Shown: piece after piece, positions 12,955-25,532 of the stretch
How positions within the stretch are numbered: position 1 is the first letter of the stretch
How the letters are laid out: every line of letters starts with the position of its first letter
Source: Aptenodytes patagonicus
Taxonomy: Eukaryota > Chordata > Aves > Sphenisciformes > Spheniscidae
NCBI RefSeq assembly: GCF_965638725.1
Contig: NC_134961.1
Location: 4,402,001 to 4,466,000, forward strand
Direction: 5' to 3'
DNA length: 64,000 bases
Program-made: the position numbers and the translations under genes
The notes under the pieces: model-generated
Databases searched by the model: none
Told to the model about the DNA's origin: nothing
Seen by the model: only the letters and a program-made list of their open reading frames with translations

Positions 12955-13380
12955 CCCCATTTGGTAAATAACGACTTCATTATAAATATTCCATAAGCCC
13001 AGGAACTGCAGTGCATTAAAAAATTATAAGGTCCCTGCTTCCCAAGCAGCCACTCCTCTGCACCGGGGCCTGGAAGAAGTGTTTAAAATCGGATGTCAGC
13101 TAGGGCTGACATAGGAATTTGTTGTGGGGCTGATGAATAGTTTGAGAAATATTCAATACCTTCAGGAAAGATCAATTTATCACAGTTTGGCTCAGACCAA
13201 CTGGAAACATACAGCCATCTACACCGCATTCGTTTATTAAGAAATTCAGGTCATTATGTTAGACATGCGGTTTCTTATTTTTTCACTGGATGAAACTAAT
13301 GTGGAAAAAGGGCCATGCGGTACCTTGATAAATCGCTCCAGCAGCCAACGATTTGCTCATTTCCCCAATTTAAACATCTC
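12955..13380. promoter_or_regulatory. AT-rich island, candidate regulatory element
   Basis: Over 400 bases of unique AT-rich sequence with TTATAAATATTCC, GAAATATTCAATACC and CGTTTATTAAG. Non-coding. Confidence 0.3.
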
Positions 13381-14074
13381 CAGAAAAGAGGCGGCAGGAC
13401 CAGCACCAACGCAGCGAGTGCTCCCAGCTGGGAGGGACGGGAAAGGGCTTCAATGAGTGAGCAAACCCCAGTAGCTACGAAATCATTTGCTTTGTGGCAG
13501 TGGCCAGTCTCTGCTCCCCAAGTTTGTGGCCATCACCCCACACCACGGGGCAGACCCTGGGGTGCCGCTCATCCCAGGGGAGGTGGCATGGGCGGGAGGA
13601 GCCCTGCAGGGTGCTCGAGCTCTCCCATCTCCAGGGCAATTAAGCACCACCAGCTCCAAGCTGCCAGCCATCCCTCCGTTGGGAAGAGCCAAGACCAGGG
13701 CATTTCAGCCTTTGCAAAGCCTCTACATAGGTTTGCAGGTGCAAAAACAGGGGAAACTGAGCCACCGCCTCCACGGCCATGAAGGCACAGCAAGCTCCCA
13801 AGGACCAAGGGCCAGCACACCAAGGAGCACATCTCTCATCAGCATAACACCATGCTCTGGTGTTAATGGGAGGGCACCACAACTCCCAAATATTGTCAGT
13901 CTCTTCTCTGCATGTGACAAAAACCTCCACGTAAGCTTCCCCCTGGCAGATGGAAGGAGCAATTTCCTCAGCGACTCAACCCTGCAGCCCTACGCCTGCC
14001 CCTGTTAACCATCAGATAGACGCTGTGAGCGTCCACTGGCCAGGTGAGGATTCAGGAGCGCTCTCAGGACTTCC

Positions 14075-14530
14075 TGTTGGCCTCAAAGCTTTCAATTAGG
14101 AACATACGTATTTATGAAATATTATGACAATTGAAAGCCCGTTAAGTGTTACAGTAAAAATCCCTATGTGCAAAATGACCGGGGCATCAGCACGGCCTTA
14201 ACTGTTAAATCCATTTGGTAATCAGGTTAAGCTGCCAGCAAGAGACTGGTGTCAGCGGTTTTTATTAAAAGCTGGGGTTTTGCTATAAGAGGTACTAGTT
14301 TTACGTTACCATAAATTGTCAACAGTTGGTCAGATCCCCACAGAGAAAGGATCGATATCCAGCAGAGGGGAAAAAGTGCTGAGAAAGGAAAAGCGATACT
14401 CTAATTAGAACAAAATTTAAGAGTCCAGGGGTATGGATGACAGTTCCTAATATGTTATAATTTATTGACGGCCTCCAAAGATTGGGTTTTGTTCTGGCTC
14501 TCAGACGCAGCCAGGTGTTAATAAATATCC
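14075..14530. promoter_or_regulatory. AT-rich island, candidate regulatory element
   Basis: CAATTAGG at 14,093-14,100, then ATTATGACAATTG, and a second dense part to about 14,530. Confidence 0.3.
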
Positions 14531-14832
14531 CAACAGACAGCAGCTGCCTGCAGGCAGGGAGCAGGCAGCTCCTCGCACATCGATCCTCTGTGCCCTCAGC
14601 CCCCGCGATCGGCACAACCAGCAGCCGTCCTCGCAGGGTGGAGCTGCTGCTGCCGCCGGGTCAGGTCCTCCAGCTGAACAAGTGGTTTTCTTGGCTCCTC
14701 TGGTTTACGCATCTGCTGGGGGCCGCTGGTGCCCCCCAAGCCGGCGGTGGGCAAGTTGCAGCCCTGCGGGACGGGTGCCTCGCCAGCCCCAAGACCAGGT
14801 TCCCAGGGCAAGGGGACAAGGCGGAAAGCCTG

Positions 14833-14845
14833 CCCCCCCCCCCCC
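14833..14845. repeat. C13 homopolymer
   Basis: Thirteen C in a row. A similar C14 lies at 16,313-16,326. Confidence 0.9.
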
Positions 14846-15034
14846 AGCCAGTGCTCCCTGGGGACACCCCTGCTTCCCCGGGGTGTCAGAAATCTGCACG
14901 CTGTTTTGCGGTAGTCTAATGCTGGTTTAGCACAGCAGTAATCCCAGCCGAGGACCCAAACATCTGCAAGCCCCAGCTCTGCGCCCAGACGCAGCCTCCC
15001 CTGCTGACCCAGATTTAATAACCGCTCAAGTCCT

Positions 15035-15440
15035 AACCTGCCCTTGCTTCATTTCACAGCGCATGAAGCACCTGCCATTGGACCCTCATAAACAAGGAGG
15101 CAATAAAATTTAATCACTCGAAGATCAAAGTTCTCAAGTGTTTTCCAATTGTCCTCTCGCCACCCTCCCAGCTAGGTTAAGGGAACTGCGGCGGGCTCTC
15201 TATTTAATAAGTAGCCATAAAAACCCGGCTGGATTGGAGAAATATTAGCAAATATAATAAACAAAAATGTATTAACTCTAATTCTGTGAAGCCTTTGGCT
15301 ATATTAATATCTCTTTAATGTAATCACCTATAAATAAGTGATGACCCTATGATTTAATATGACATCTGTTATCCCCATTTCCATGCAAGACATGAAGTAA
15401 TTACTCTCTCTGGTATGCAATAAAAGGATGGGAATAGCAT
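15035..15440. promoter_or_regulatory. AT-rich island, candidate regulatory element
   Basis: The clearest island: about 300 bases of very AT-rich unique sequence with a forkhead-like ATAAACAA at 15,257-15,264, CTCTAATTCTG and TATATTAATATC. Ends at a GC-rich block. Confidence 0.35.
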
Positions 15441-15749
15441 GCTGTGACTGCCCAGTGTAGCCCCCAGCTCCTTCACCCAACACCCGCGGGCAGCCCCAGG
15501 GGGCTCGGCTCCAGCTCACCGTTCCCAGCGGGATGGACGGAAACGTGGAAGAAAGCTGCATGCGTGGTCCCACGGCGTGGGCTGGGGGTGCCGGCACGCC
15601 CCCCCAAGTGCCAGGGACAGGCTGGGGCAAGGGGTAACACAGCACGGCTTTTGGTAAACAAGCTAACTTCAATGTTTCTGTAATTGCAGCTGGGCGATGG
15701 GAGATCAGCAACAGCTGGTGACACATCTGTGATTTGGGGACCAAGGGGG

Positions 15750-16650
15750 ATTCATGGGTGACCCCTGCCTGCCCCAGGGGGTGAGGACCGCAGCAGGGGG
15801 CACACGGCATGCGCTGCCAACCAGCGGGTCACTGCAGAGCTTACTGCTGCCAGAGACGCGGTGCCGCACGCCGAGGGCACCCTGCCCCCCTGGCCGTGCC
15901 CTTCGGCCGCTGGGCGGGCAAGGCGAAGCCCAGAGCCCCCGGCCCCACAGCGCGGGAGGGCTGGGCAGCTGGTTTCTCAGTGCTGGGAGCAGCCCTGCCC
16001 CAGAAGGGCCAGGCTCCCCTCGAGGAGCCGCCGCGCTCTCTGCCGGGGACGCCGGCCGGCCGCTGGGCCGAAGCCAGGCCCGGGCTTGGCAAGTCAGAGC
16101 CGGGGGACCGCAGGCAGGCCGGGAGCAGCGTACGCCCCACGTCCCGGGCTGGGAACCGCGCCAGCCGGGGAGAAGAGGCAGGTCCCGGGCTGCAGCGGGG
16201 AGCAGAGCCGGCTGTAACAGCCCCCCCCGGAATCCCCGTGCCCCCAGACGGGGGTGGGAGCAGCGGCCCCCAGCGCCCTCCCCGGCAGGCACAGGGGCAG
16301 ATGCACTGCCAGCCCCCCCCCCCCCCAGCCCCCTCTGGAAGCGGCCGGCGGTGCCCCGACACCCCAGGGATGTGCAGCCGGGGACCCCTCGGGCGGCGGC
16401 TCCGCAGCTCCCGGGGCTGGGCCGTGGTTCTAGCACCGGCTGCTGGAAGACCACGGCAATCACAGGAGCCAGCGCTGCAACTTAAGGCGGCTCAGCGCAA
16501 TCGGGAGAGAGGCAGAGCGGTCCCCTATATACGTATTTTCCACTTTAGCCGGAGCTCCGCTGTGCTCCCGGCCGGGCTCCCACCAGCTCAGCAGGGCAGG
16601 GACGAGCCCTGTGCGCCCCTCCAGCCAGCGCTCCGGGGCAAAGCTGCCCT
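15750..16650. promoter_or_regulatory. CpG-rich block without an assigned gene
   Basis: High CpG density, unlike the neighbouring GC-rich sequence, with a TATA-like CTATATAC at 16,525-16,532 near its right edge. Long frames are open on both strands but look like composition effects. Could be an orphan CpG island, for instance a promoter of an unannotated non-coding RNA. Confidence 0.35.
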
Positions 16651-17864
16651 TCCCCCGTTCTGTCCAGAAAGCTGGAGATTACCAGTGCACCATGCAGCGT
16701 GGTGCAGCTTACTGCTGTCCCCAGGGCTGGAGAGGTGACAGCGTTCTACAGCCCTGAGGCAGGAAGGCAACAAGATTTATAGGGAAAAAGCAGCTATTGC
16801 AGGCATAAGGAGGCTGGGCTGAGGCTCTTCTTCACACCAAAAGTATATTGCAGACTGCCTCACCCCAGAACTGGCCAGAATAAAGCAGAAGAGACTCTCC
16901 ACCTTATCTCCACCCATCCCTGTCCTCGCTGACTTCTGGAGTAGATCAACCCCACAAGCAGCAGCTTGCAAACAAATCCAATGAAGGGGAACCACCCCAC
17001 GCCCTGCAGAGCTGAACATTTGCTCTAGCAATATAGCAAAGGTGACAACCAAATAGCAGCAGCCAGCCACAACTCCACAATAAGAGCCCACAACCAGAGT
17101 CATCTCTCTGCAACCGCACATGACAACCCCACAGCCAAGGACGGGAGCCTGGAGAGCACAGCGTGTGCCCAACTGCCTTGCCCCAGCCATGCTCTCGGCC
17201 GACAGGACCTGCCCACCCAGACCAAAGCAGCCCCAGCAGCGACACCAAACCTCCAAGTCCGCTTCTCCAGCTGGAGCGCTGTTTTTGTGATGCTGCATCT
17301 CAAAGAGTGTACGTACACAGGAGGGAGGAGGAGAGAGGAGAGGGGAAAAAACCCTTAAGAATCAAAACCTGCATTTAAAGGCAAGTTTATAAAGCATGAG
17401 CACCAGCCCCTACTACACCGATCTGATGGCTCACTCAAGCAGGAAGATCAGAGTCTGCAGTGGAAATGCCCCCAGGCAGCTCCAACCACAACGTCTTCCA
17501 TTTTTCCCTCCTGTTCTTCAGCTGAGGTGACACGCTGGATTGCTAAAGCATTTCGCACCCCATTTGCCCCCCAGACCAGAGCCCCAGCAGCCCAGCAGCT
17601 TTGGGGACAGTTGCCCAGCTGTGTCTGCAGCAGCCGCAGCTGGAGCAGCGCACCCAGCCGAGGGTGTCCCCTGCAGACAACGCAGCCACCCGTGTAGACA
17701 GACAGAGAGGTCCTCCCTTCAGCAGCCGGGAGCAACAGTCCGTCCTCCTCCCACCTCACTCCATCCTCCTCTTCCTCCTCGCTGGGCCGAGGTGAGGAGG
17801 TGGCAGGAGCAGTCCAACTGCATTCCCACCCAGCGGCCCACACTCTCCTCCACGGCCAGAGAGC

Positions 17865-18015
17865 CACCGCTGATCACCCTGTTAAATGAAAAACAATATT
17901 TAATTAGGACAGAGCTAGGGGAGTACACAATTAAACACTCTGTTACTATCGCTCTTGCACAGTTTAAGCCTCAGTTCAATAAAGAACCATTAAAAAAGGC
18001 TAATATTGAACCAAA
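17865..18015. promoter_or_regulatory. AT-rich island, candidate regulatory element
   Basis: TAATTAGG at 17,901-17,908, then ACAATTAAAC and AATAAAG. Last island before the USP31 3' end. Confidence 0.3.
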
Positions 18016-18969
18016 CCTCAAGCAGCAGAGCCGCATGCTGCATCACTAGAGCGGCCAGAGGACAAGGAGCAGGCTGGAGCACAGCCAGCACCAGCACTGC
18101 ACATGAGATGGGGACATGGGGATGTTCCCTCCAGAGCCTTGCACCCGCCAGCAAGGGGAGTGCAGCCTTGGGACACAGGGCCAATGCAGATGGGAACCCG
18201 TGATCAGGTACCCATGGACAGAAAGGAGCCGGGGCAGCCGCAGCTTTCGAGCGGAGGCCTGAGCTTTCCGCAGGGCTTTAGGGGCAGAAGCAGAGAGGCT
18301 GAGCCCAGATGCGAGGCACGGCCGGGTGGGCAGGGGAGACCCCCACCTCTGCCTGGCCAGGTATAAGCCCCCGAACCCCAAAGAGGAGCCAGATTGCATC
18401 CGCCTGCCCATGGGGCTCACAGACCAAACTCACCAGCACAAAAAGGCTCCGTCCAGGTCCTGCACCCCATTCTTGGGATGTGCCAGCAGCAGGGACCCCG
18501 GCCAAGCAGCAGCAAGACCTGGGCTGCCGGTCTGTGGAGAGAGAAGCATCAGGGACACCACCGGGGAGTAAGGTAGGAGGCCATGTCTCCCCCTCCCCAG
18601 CACACAGGTCTACGCCCAAAAACAGGCCTCCAAGGTTTTTGTTTCCCAAGGGGAGCAGAGACGAGCCCTGTTCAGGATGCAGAGGGAAGTTACTAAGCCC
18701 TTGCCCCCCTCCCATGCCTGCGCAGGGAGGGGGCAGAGCCGCCACGGCTGGGTGGTTAGAGCCAGCACTGAAGCCCCCCACGGTTACCCCCCGCAGGCAC
18801 CAACCCTGCCCCGAGAGACGCTCTCCTTCTGCAGCAGGAGAGCAGGCAGGGCAGCACAACCTGCCAGCGAGAGCAGGGAGCACGGCGAGGCTAGAGCAGC
18901 GGGGTGCGCAGCTGCCGACGCCTTGTCAGGCGATGATGCGGACCTGGAAAAACGCTCACTCAGGCAGGA

Positions 18970-21900
18970 TGCCTAGTAATAAATTTATTGTATTTTCTTA
19001 CATATTCCCCTTTTTGCACTTAATTCCAATTCCTCATATTCAAACTCTTCTTTCTGAAAGAAAATTATTTGTAACATAAAAATATAAATTCTGCATATTA
19101 AAAGTGCATACACCTTGAATAATAAAACATACAAATAAATAATAAAAGGCATTGACACAGTCTCATGCACTTGTCCTCAAATAATTTAAAATTTATGGTA
19201 CAATGTTCAATCCCAAGTAAAGACAGCCTGCTTTCCAGATTACTGTACAGTTCAAAAACATTAAAATACAGAAGAGAATATCAAAGGTGTGGGCAAGCCC
19301 CACGTCCCAGTATCAGTGTACAGTGATGTGACATGCAGTTTTTAGAACTGTAGATATTCCAGTGTAAAATCTGACATTGTGTCCAGAAGAGAAACTGCAT
19401 TTGCAACAGGACTTAAAATTCAATTTTAACCAATGGTGAGGCACAGTTGGTGAGCAAATCTGTACAAATTAATACTTGGAAGGCCACAAGAAAATAATCT
19501 AGCCACTTGTAGCCTGTATTCCCTTGTGTCACCCTACCCAAGGCAATGTAGCACCTAAAAATGGTTTCTTATTGCACTGCACAAATGCCATACAAACCTA
19601 ACACTAACTTTCTTGCAACGCGTTTGTGGTGCAGGGCCTAGAGTGAAACGGAATTTGTGTTTACACTTAGTTTTAATCTGTGTCTTTTAAAAAACACTAT
19701 TTGCAGATAAATTGAGTGCTATCGCCTTTAAAAAAATAGAAGATTCCCTAAACCTTTAGACCTAATATAGATATTGTACAAGTCTTCAGGTACTTTTATT
19801 TTACAAAATAAAGCTCCTAATAGTAAATGCTTTATGGTGCTTTTATTAAGAAAACCATGTAGTACTTTCATCTCACCACAGATTAAAACTAAATTTCAGT
19901 TCCCTCCACAGATAACATTAGATACCGCCAAATTATTTTGGATTAGTAGGCAAATGACAAAGATAAAAAAAAAACAGTAAAATTATTTGGAATGTAATTT
20001 CCAAATCCTCTCTGTGCCGGCTGACCAAGGGGGACGGGCACAGAGCCCGCGGGGGGAGCGGGGCCAAGAACCTGCCCGACGCCCAGCCGTGGCTCAGACC
20101 GGCTGCTCTGTGAAAACAAGGGTGCTGCGAGGTGGTTTCTCGCGGGGGCACAGCCAGGCAGCCCAGGAGGAATCCCGGGACCTACACCTCTTGCTAACCA
20201 AACGTGCTGCTCGTGAGACCTCGCCAACCTGCCAAGTCAGCCGCCTCGAGCAGGCGGCTGCCCGCTTTGCCCAGTACACCCCACGGGCTCCGACCCCGGC
20301 CGGCCCCACGCTGCCACCAGCCGCACCATGTGCGCAACCACCCCGGTGGGATCTGCAGTCCGACGGGAGCACGGCTCAGACAAGCAAACGCCACCACGGT
20401 TTTGGAGCACAAACGGGAAGCACAGCCACCCCTGCGGGCAGCTGGGGCCCAGCACGGCTCTTCCCGGGAAGGCAGGCAGAAGCCCCATTACTAGTACAGG
20501 CAGCACACTGGCAACTGGAAACTGCTCCCTTAGCACGGAAATTCAACAAAAACTCTTTTTTTGAGTGCTCGCATGGCTACAGGTGACTGCCTCTTCTCAC
20601 AACATAGAACACGTCATTAAAGTTACATGGAAAATGGCAGGCTACATACAGAACACTGATCAGGTTTTCCCTGTTAAAAAAAAGAAAAAGCAATACAATA
20701 CAGAAAACCAGTTTGTTCTCATTTCAACATTTCAGATCCCTTTGACGTTATGCTACACTCCAGCCTTGTCAGTAATGCAGAATTCTGCAAAGGAAAGAAT
20801 CAAAGATGTGCAAACAAAGCAGGAACCCAGGGACATGCTCCTATGCGCTGACACGCAGCTGCACCAAGAAACAGAAATACAGACTCAAAGCAGTGCTCCA
20901 GAGTCGACCTAGCAGCTTCTGATACTGAAAGCACGGTCTATGGTTTGTATTAGATGCTTGCATAGTTAGTAAGTGCATGCGTTTGGGTACAGCGAGAGAA
21001 CTGCCATGCAAAACTGCCTTTATTACTGAGAAAAAATGGTTGATCATGCTCAAGTTTCAGCTTTGGAAAGCAAACAACCCTGCAGCTAAGACAGATGAGG
21101 GCACTTGCAGTGGAATAAATGTACTGTAATTAAGCTGCTAATTTTCTATCCTAAGCATCTTTTTTTTTTATTTAGCCATATTTGATAAGTTTGAGAGGGT
21201 TAACAATTTATACACCCAAAGTGAGACACTTACAAGTTACAGAGAACTGCAGGCACCAAATTGTCTATCAAATGTGATTAATACAAATAAAAGGTGCCTC
21301 TTTAATACACGTCATTGAAAATGTGCTTATAATTTGTATACTACTAAACACTATCCAAAAGACGCAGCCCAAAAAGGGTAAAAATAATTTCTTTAGGTGA
21401 CTCCAGCAGGAATCTAGCACTGGAATGAAGGCACTGCTTTCCTGCGCCCAGAGGGCTGATTCCAGGAACAGGAGCAAGTGTCAGACTAGAGATGTGATGT
21501 GAAATACAAGTTACACATGGCCGATGCAGGTGAGTTCAACCCAAAGTTGCTTGGAAACACACCATAAAACCCTTCAGAGGACTTGAAGCCTGCTTTCCCT
21601 TGGAGCTCGCACAGCTGTTTGAGAACAGGGACAGTGCTGGACCTCCCCCTTTCAAGGCATTTCTCACCAGCGTGAGGCTGCCCTGTAAACCTTTGCGTCC
21701 AGGCACCGTGGCTGTGCAAGACTGGCAAAGCAGACCCAGACAGCAGCCATTCTCATCCCACTCAGACACCCAGCCACAAGACCTCCAGGCCCCACGTGCC
21801 ACCACCCAGGGGCAGGTGGAGATCCCTGGCCAGCGGTGACCTTCAGAAGATGGCAGAACCCACCTCCTCCACAGCCACAAATGCTTCTGAAGCCAAACAT

Positions 21901-24900
21901 GAATTTTAAGGAAAAGAGGTGACCACATACAAGTGGCTGCTTCAGAACAGCCTCAAGCCTTCACTGCTCTAAGGATCAATACACAAAGCCAAGGTGGTGT
22001 GGCATCTAGGACTTGGAAGATCCCTCTCTGGTGTGTTCCCTAGTACCGTGCCACATCCTTACATCTGAACAACGCGATACACATGGACAGGAATTCCTAC
22101 GCATGAAAGGGCTAAGAAATAAGTCTGCTTTAAAGCAAGGAGAGAAGGCTGATGTTGCTTTTCCCCAAATCACTTTAAGCAGGGCCTGCAATAACCTACA
22201 TTCAGTTTTAGAAAGATTTACTCTACATCACTGATGGAGCCATGACTTTTAACATAAGCAACGAGGCCTGGTTTTCACTCACAATGAACATTGTTGTTTC
22301 CTGGACCCACACCCTTCAACCCTCTCCTGTGCAAGGAAGTTCACATACTAGTGGAAATCTGTGATACCGAAAAGCAGAGATGCAGAGTGGCAGCAAACAG
22401 CTGCTTTCCAAACTGCTTTGTTACAGAGTGGACCCAGCCACAGAACAGGGACTGCACTTTCCAGGTCCTGCACGGGCATGCTTTGCACGTTTTGCCTGGT
22501 GTGTGCCTTATATTCAACACGAACTACAGTGCACCCTTGTAAGTCAAAACATTTTGCCTGAGGACGCCCTAAGTCAAGCCCTCCTGAGCCAGAAGACACG
22601 CCACGTGCTGGCAGCCCACCACAGAAGAGCAGCATACCATCTCCTCTAAGACGAGGGCACTGTCAGTACAGCCTCTCCTGCCCACCCCATGCTCATTTGC
22701 GGAGCGAGGAGTCTGTGCACCAGAGCTGCTGTTTTCAGAGGGACAGGTAGGAAATCCAGTTTGGCAGCATGTGCAGAGTAGATAGTGCTGGAGCTGGCAG
22801 CAACTTCCATCAGGAATTACGGAGAATACACAGAAAAATAGCTAGATTACACATCATGGGATTGCAGAGGTTCAACTGCTTTTAACATCAGCTGCTGGAA
22901 CACTTGGCACCAGGACCTTCCATTCCCATTTTGTCTAAATGGGAGCTCTAATGATCACTCTCATGCCCCAAATACAAACATGTTGAACTGGCATTCAGCT
23001 AAAATGCCAATTTGGACATGACTTCAGATTTCCTTCAGTCCAGGCATGCAATACAGGAGCAAAAACACCTCAAAAACCATACACCAGCTTCCAGTTTAAA
23101 CTTCTTCAGTGAACTATGTCATGAAAAGAAAATGTCATTTGATAAAAATAACCTTGCACAAATATCCCATGGTAAAATGCACAGAAAACTAGGTTCTGTC
23201 TATTTTAAAAGATACCAAACCAAGTTTGCACTAGCTACCAGAAGTACATTCTTGCTAGAAGAGTTGTTACAAGAGAAGAGCCAACACAGTGCAAGACCTT
23301 AATACAGATAAAACCTTAAACAAATGCTTCAACATCAGCATTTCAGGGAGTAATTTAAGTACTACAATGTGAAGCAAGTCTTATCTGCTCTGCTGGATAT
23401 AACAAAAAATAATCCAAGAATAATCCTAGTCATACATTTAAGAAGCAAGTAATGCAGTCTTTGCTTCTTGTTGCTGCAATAAATGAGACTGAAACAATAC
23501 CTGGGAGAAGAAATGCATCAAGAAGATGGTCATGTTCAGGTTTAAAAACATAGTCCAGGGCACAGAGTCCAGCACATTGTAAAGACATGCAGGCTACTGG
23601 CATTGCTTCTGGGTTGCATGAAGGTAAGTACTGCAGAATGTCATCAGGACAGAACAAGGGTTATACTGCAGGTGGGCTCACCGTCACACTGACCAGAGCT
23701 CTGTAGCACCCCCAGCTCAGCTCCACACACACGCTGCCTTTTCTCCAAGGTGTCAGCTACCCCCAAAACACTTCTCTCCAAAGCTTGCTGCAGATGTGTG
23801 GTGAGCCGAGTACAAGAAGTGATCACGGAGCAGCACCATGCCCAGCAGACCTGGGGGCAAGGCTTCTTGCAGGGTTGTCAGCACATCAGCTCAAGAGTGG
23901 AGGTGGAAGAGACTAGCTCAGAGTCACTACTTGTTCAAGGGCTGTTTGTTACGGTGACAGAAAAGATGTACAAATAGGTCTGTCCGTAAGATAAGCCTGG
24001 AGAAGCTTTGCCAAACACGACTGTATGACAGGCAAAGACCTCATTCAGAAAACAAGCGTGCCCAGCACACTGCCAGCTGCTGCATGTCGTGACCTACACA
24101 GATTGCTGCTGTACATAAAGGATAAGCAGCACATTAATAAACACCCATGAAATTAAAAAAAAAAGATTACACCACATGTATATAAGAGGACTTGAGGAAT
24201 CCACCTTTTAAGAGGAATCTTAAAGAACTTGAGGAATCTCCCCTGTAAGAAGGGCATGTAAACAAAGACGTCACTAGATGTAGTGTTTTAACCCTGATAG
24301 AGACTGTCATCCAAAGAAGAATGGGGATCGCTTCGCTGAGACATGTGGTAGCCAGACCCGCCGGGGAAGGTGACAAGCATGCCGAAGGGAGGAATGTAGC
24401 AGCACCCTGGAGAATGTGAAAACTGCTCCACGGTATTTTGGTACAGCCCCTCCAACCCGCACGAAGAGGCTTGTTCAAAGCATGCTCAGAGAAGGCAGAG
24501 AAGACAAGACAACACTTGACTTATCTAAACATTACTCCTATAAATAACGGATGCTATATTCACACCACTACAATTAAGCATCTGAGCACATTAGGAAACA
24601 CTCCTTCTCAGGAGTTTGAACAGGGGTCCTAACAGCATCACTGCCATTCAGGTGCATGAAGACAGCTCTCCTACGGCACTGCAACCATCTCCCACCTAGC
24701 ACTTTCACAGGTACGAGCTGGCAACCAGCTGCTGATTTCTTCTGTTGCTTAGTATAGTGTTTCAGAAGAAAGTAATTAAAGAGGACAGGGTAGAGGTCAC
24801 CTTAGGTATGGACAGAGTAAAACTCTTCATAGACATAGCAACAAAAAATGCAGGTTATATTTCATAAAAAAATGAAACAAAACTTTCTGCTGTTGTAATG

Positions 24901-25532
24901 CAAAAACGAAATCTATTCCAGACACACATATGCACAGACACACGGGTACCTTTCTGTCCATCCACTAATGCTAGTCCCTCCTATACTGGCTGAGTATATA
25001 CCTGAGAAACAACATTAGTGTTGAAATATTGCCCTTTAGAAAGCTTGAAAAATGGAGGGGAGCGGGGAGAGAGGGTTGAGAGAGAGCATAAAGAAGCGGC
25101 AGTCTCCCCTTTCCAGTTTCCTTCGCATCCTCCACAGCTCAGAACAAGGCCATACACCAGCGTGGACACAGCCTGCTCAGAACAAGACCAAAGGAATATC
25201 AGTTCACAGCTCTACAAAGCACACTAGTGTCAGTACAACTGGGTTTCAGATTTCAAACCCTGAATCTGAAGAAAGTTGTTGCATTTGCTATAAAGAGACT
25301 CCTGTACAAGTGCTATGGGACAGCTGCATTCATGTTCAACAACAACTCCAGCTAGACTACTTGCATCAGTGCTGGCTGCCTGTGGCTATTTGGTTTGATG
25401 GCAGAATAAAAAGGCGCTTTAACAACTTGCAGTTAACTTCTCCTCAAAACATACATTAGGCACATGAACAAAAAAACAAGAGCTCAGAATAAATTAGCTT
25501 CTCAGCAGAAAAGACACCTGGATTGCAGCATT
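18970..25532 (-). other. USP31: USP31 3' untranslated region (inferred)
   Basis: About 6.6 kb directly after the stop codon, on the minus strand. It is markedly AT-richer than the flank to its left and has no long credible frame on either strand. It ends at a minus-strand AATAAA where composition changes abruptly to GC-rich. The human gene also has a multi-kilobase 3' UTR (from memory). Further minus-strand AATAAA words inside (around 19,796, 21,017 and 21,170) could give shorter isoforms. Confidence 0.7.
18978..18989 (-). terminator. Polyadenylation signal ending USP31
   Basis: The palindrome AATAAATTTATT gives AATAAA on both strands: minus at 18989-18984, plus at 18978-18983. Downstream on the minus strand lies TGAGTGAGCG and then a U run, a plausible GU/U-rich element. 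Cleavage would fall near 18,955-18,972. Confidence 0.6.

Larger units (their letters stand above)
1..18970. other. Intergenic region, GC-rich with AT-rich islands
   Basis: No frame here has splice structure, domain-like content or a recognisable family. The long open frames come from low stop-codon density in GC-rich DNA. By vertebrate gene order this is the gap between HS3ST2 and USP31. Single islands and the CpG-rich block are listed separately. Confidence 0.7.

Noticed and set aside
12422-12967. 181-codon plus-strand frame
   Set aside because: Pro/Ser/Gly-rich frame in a GC-rich stretch between two AT-rich islands; no sign of selection can be seen.
15809-16738. 309-codon plus-strand frame and an overlapping 252-codon minus-strand frame (15,705-16,463)
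   Set aside because: Both are made of Gly/Pro/Ala/Arg runs in a CpG-rich block, overlap each other, and have no domain or splice structure. They are explained by low stop-codon density.
1-18970. CRISPR arrays, tRNA or rRNA genes, insertion sequences
   Set aside because: No regularly spaced repeats, cloverleaf-like sequence or transposase frame was seen; the DNA is vertebrate nuclear.
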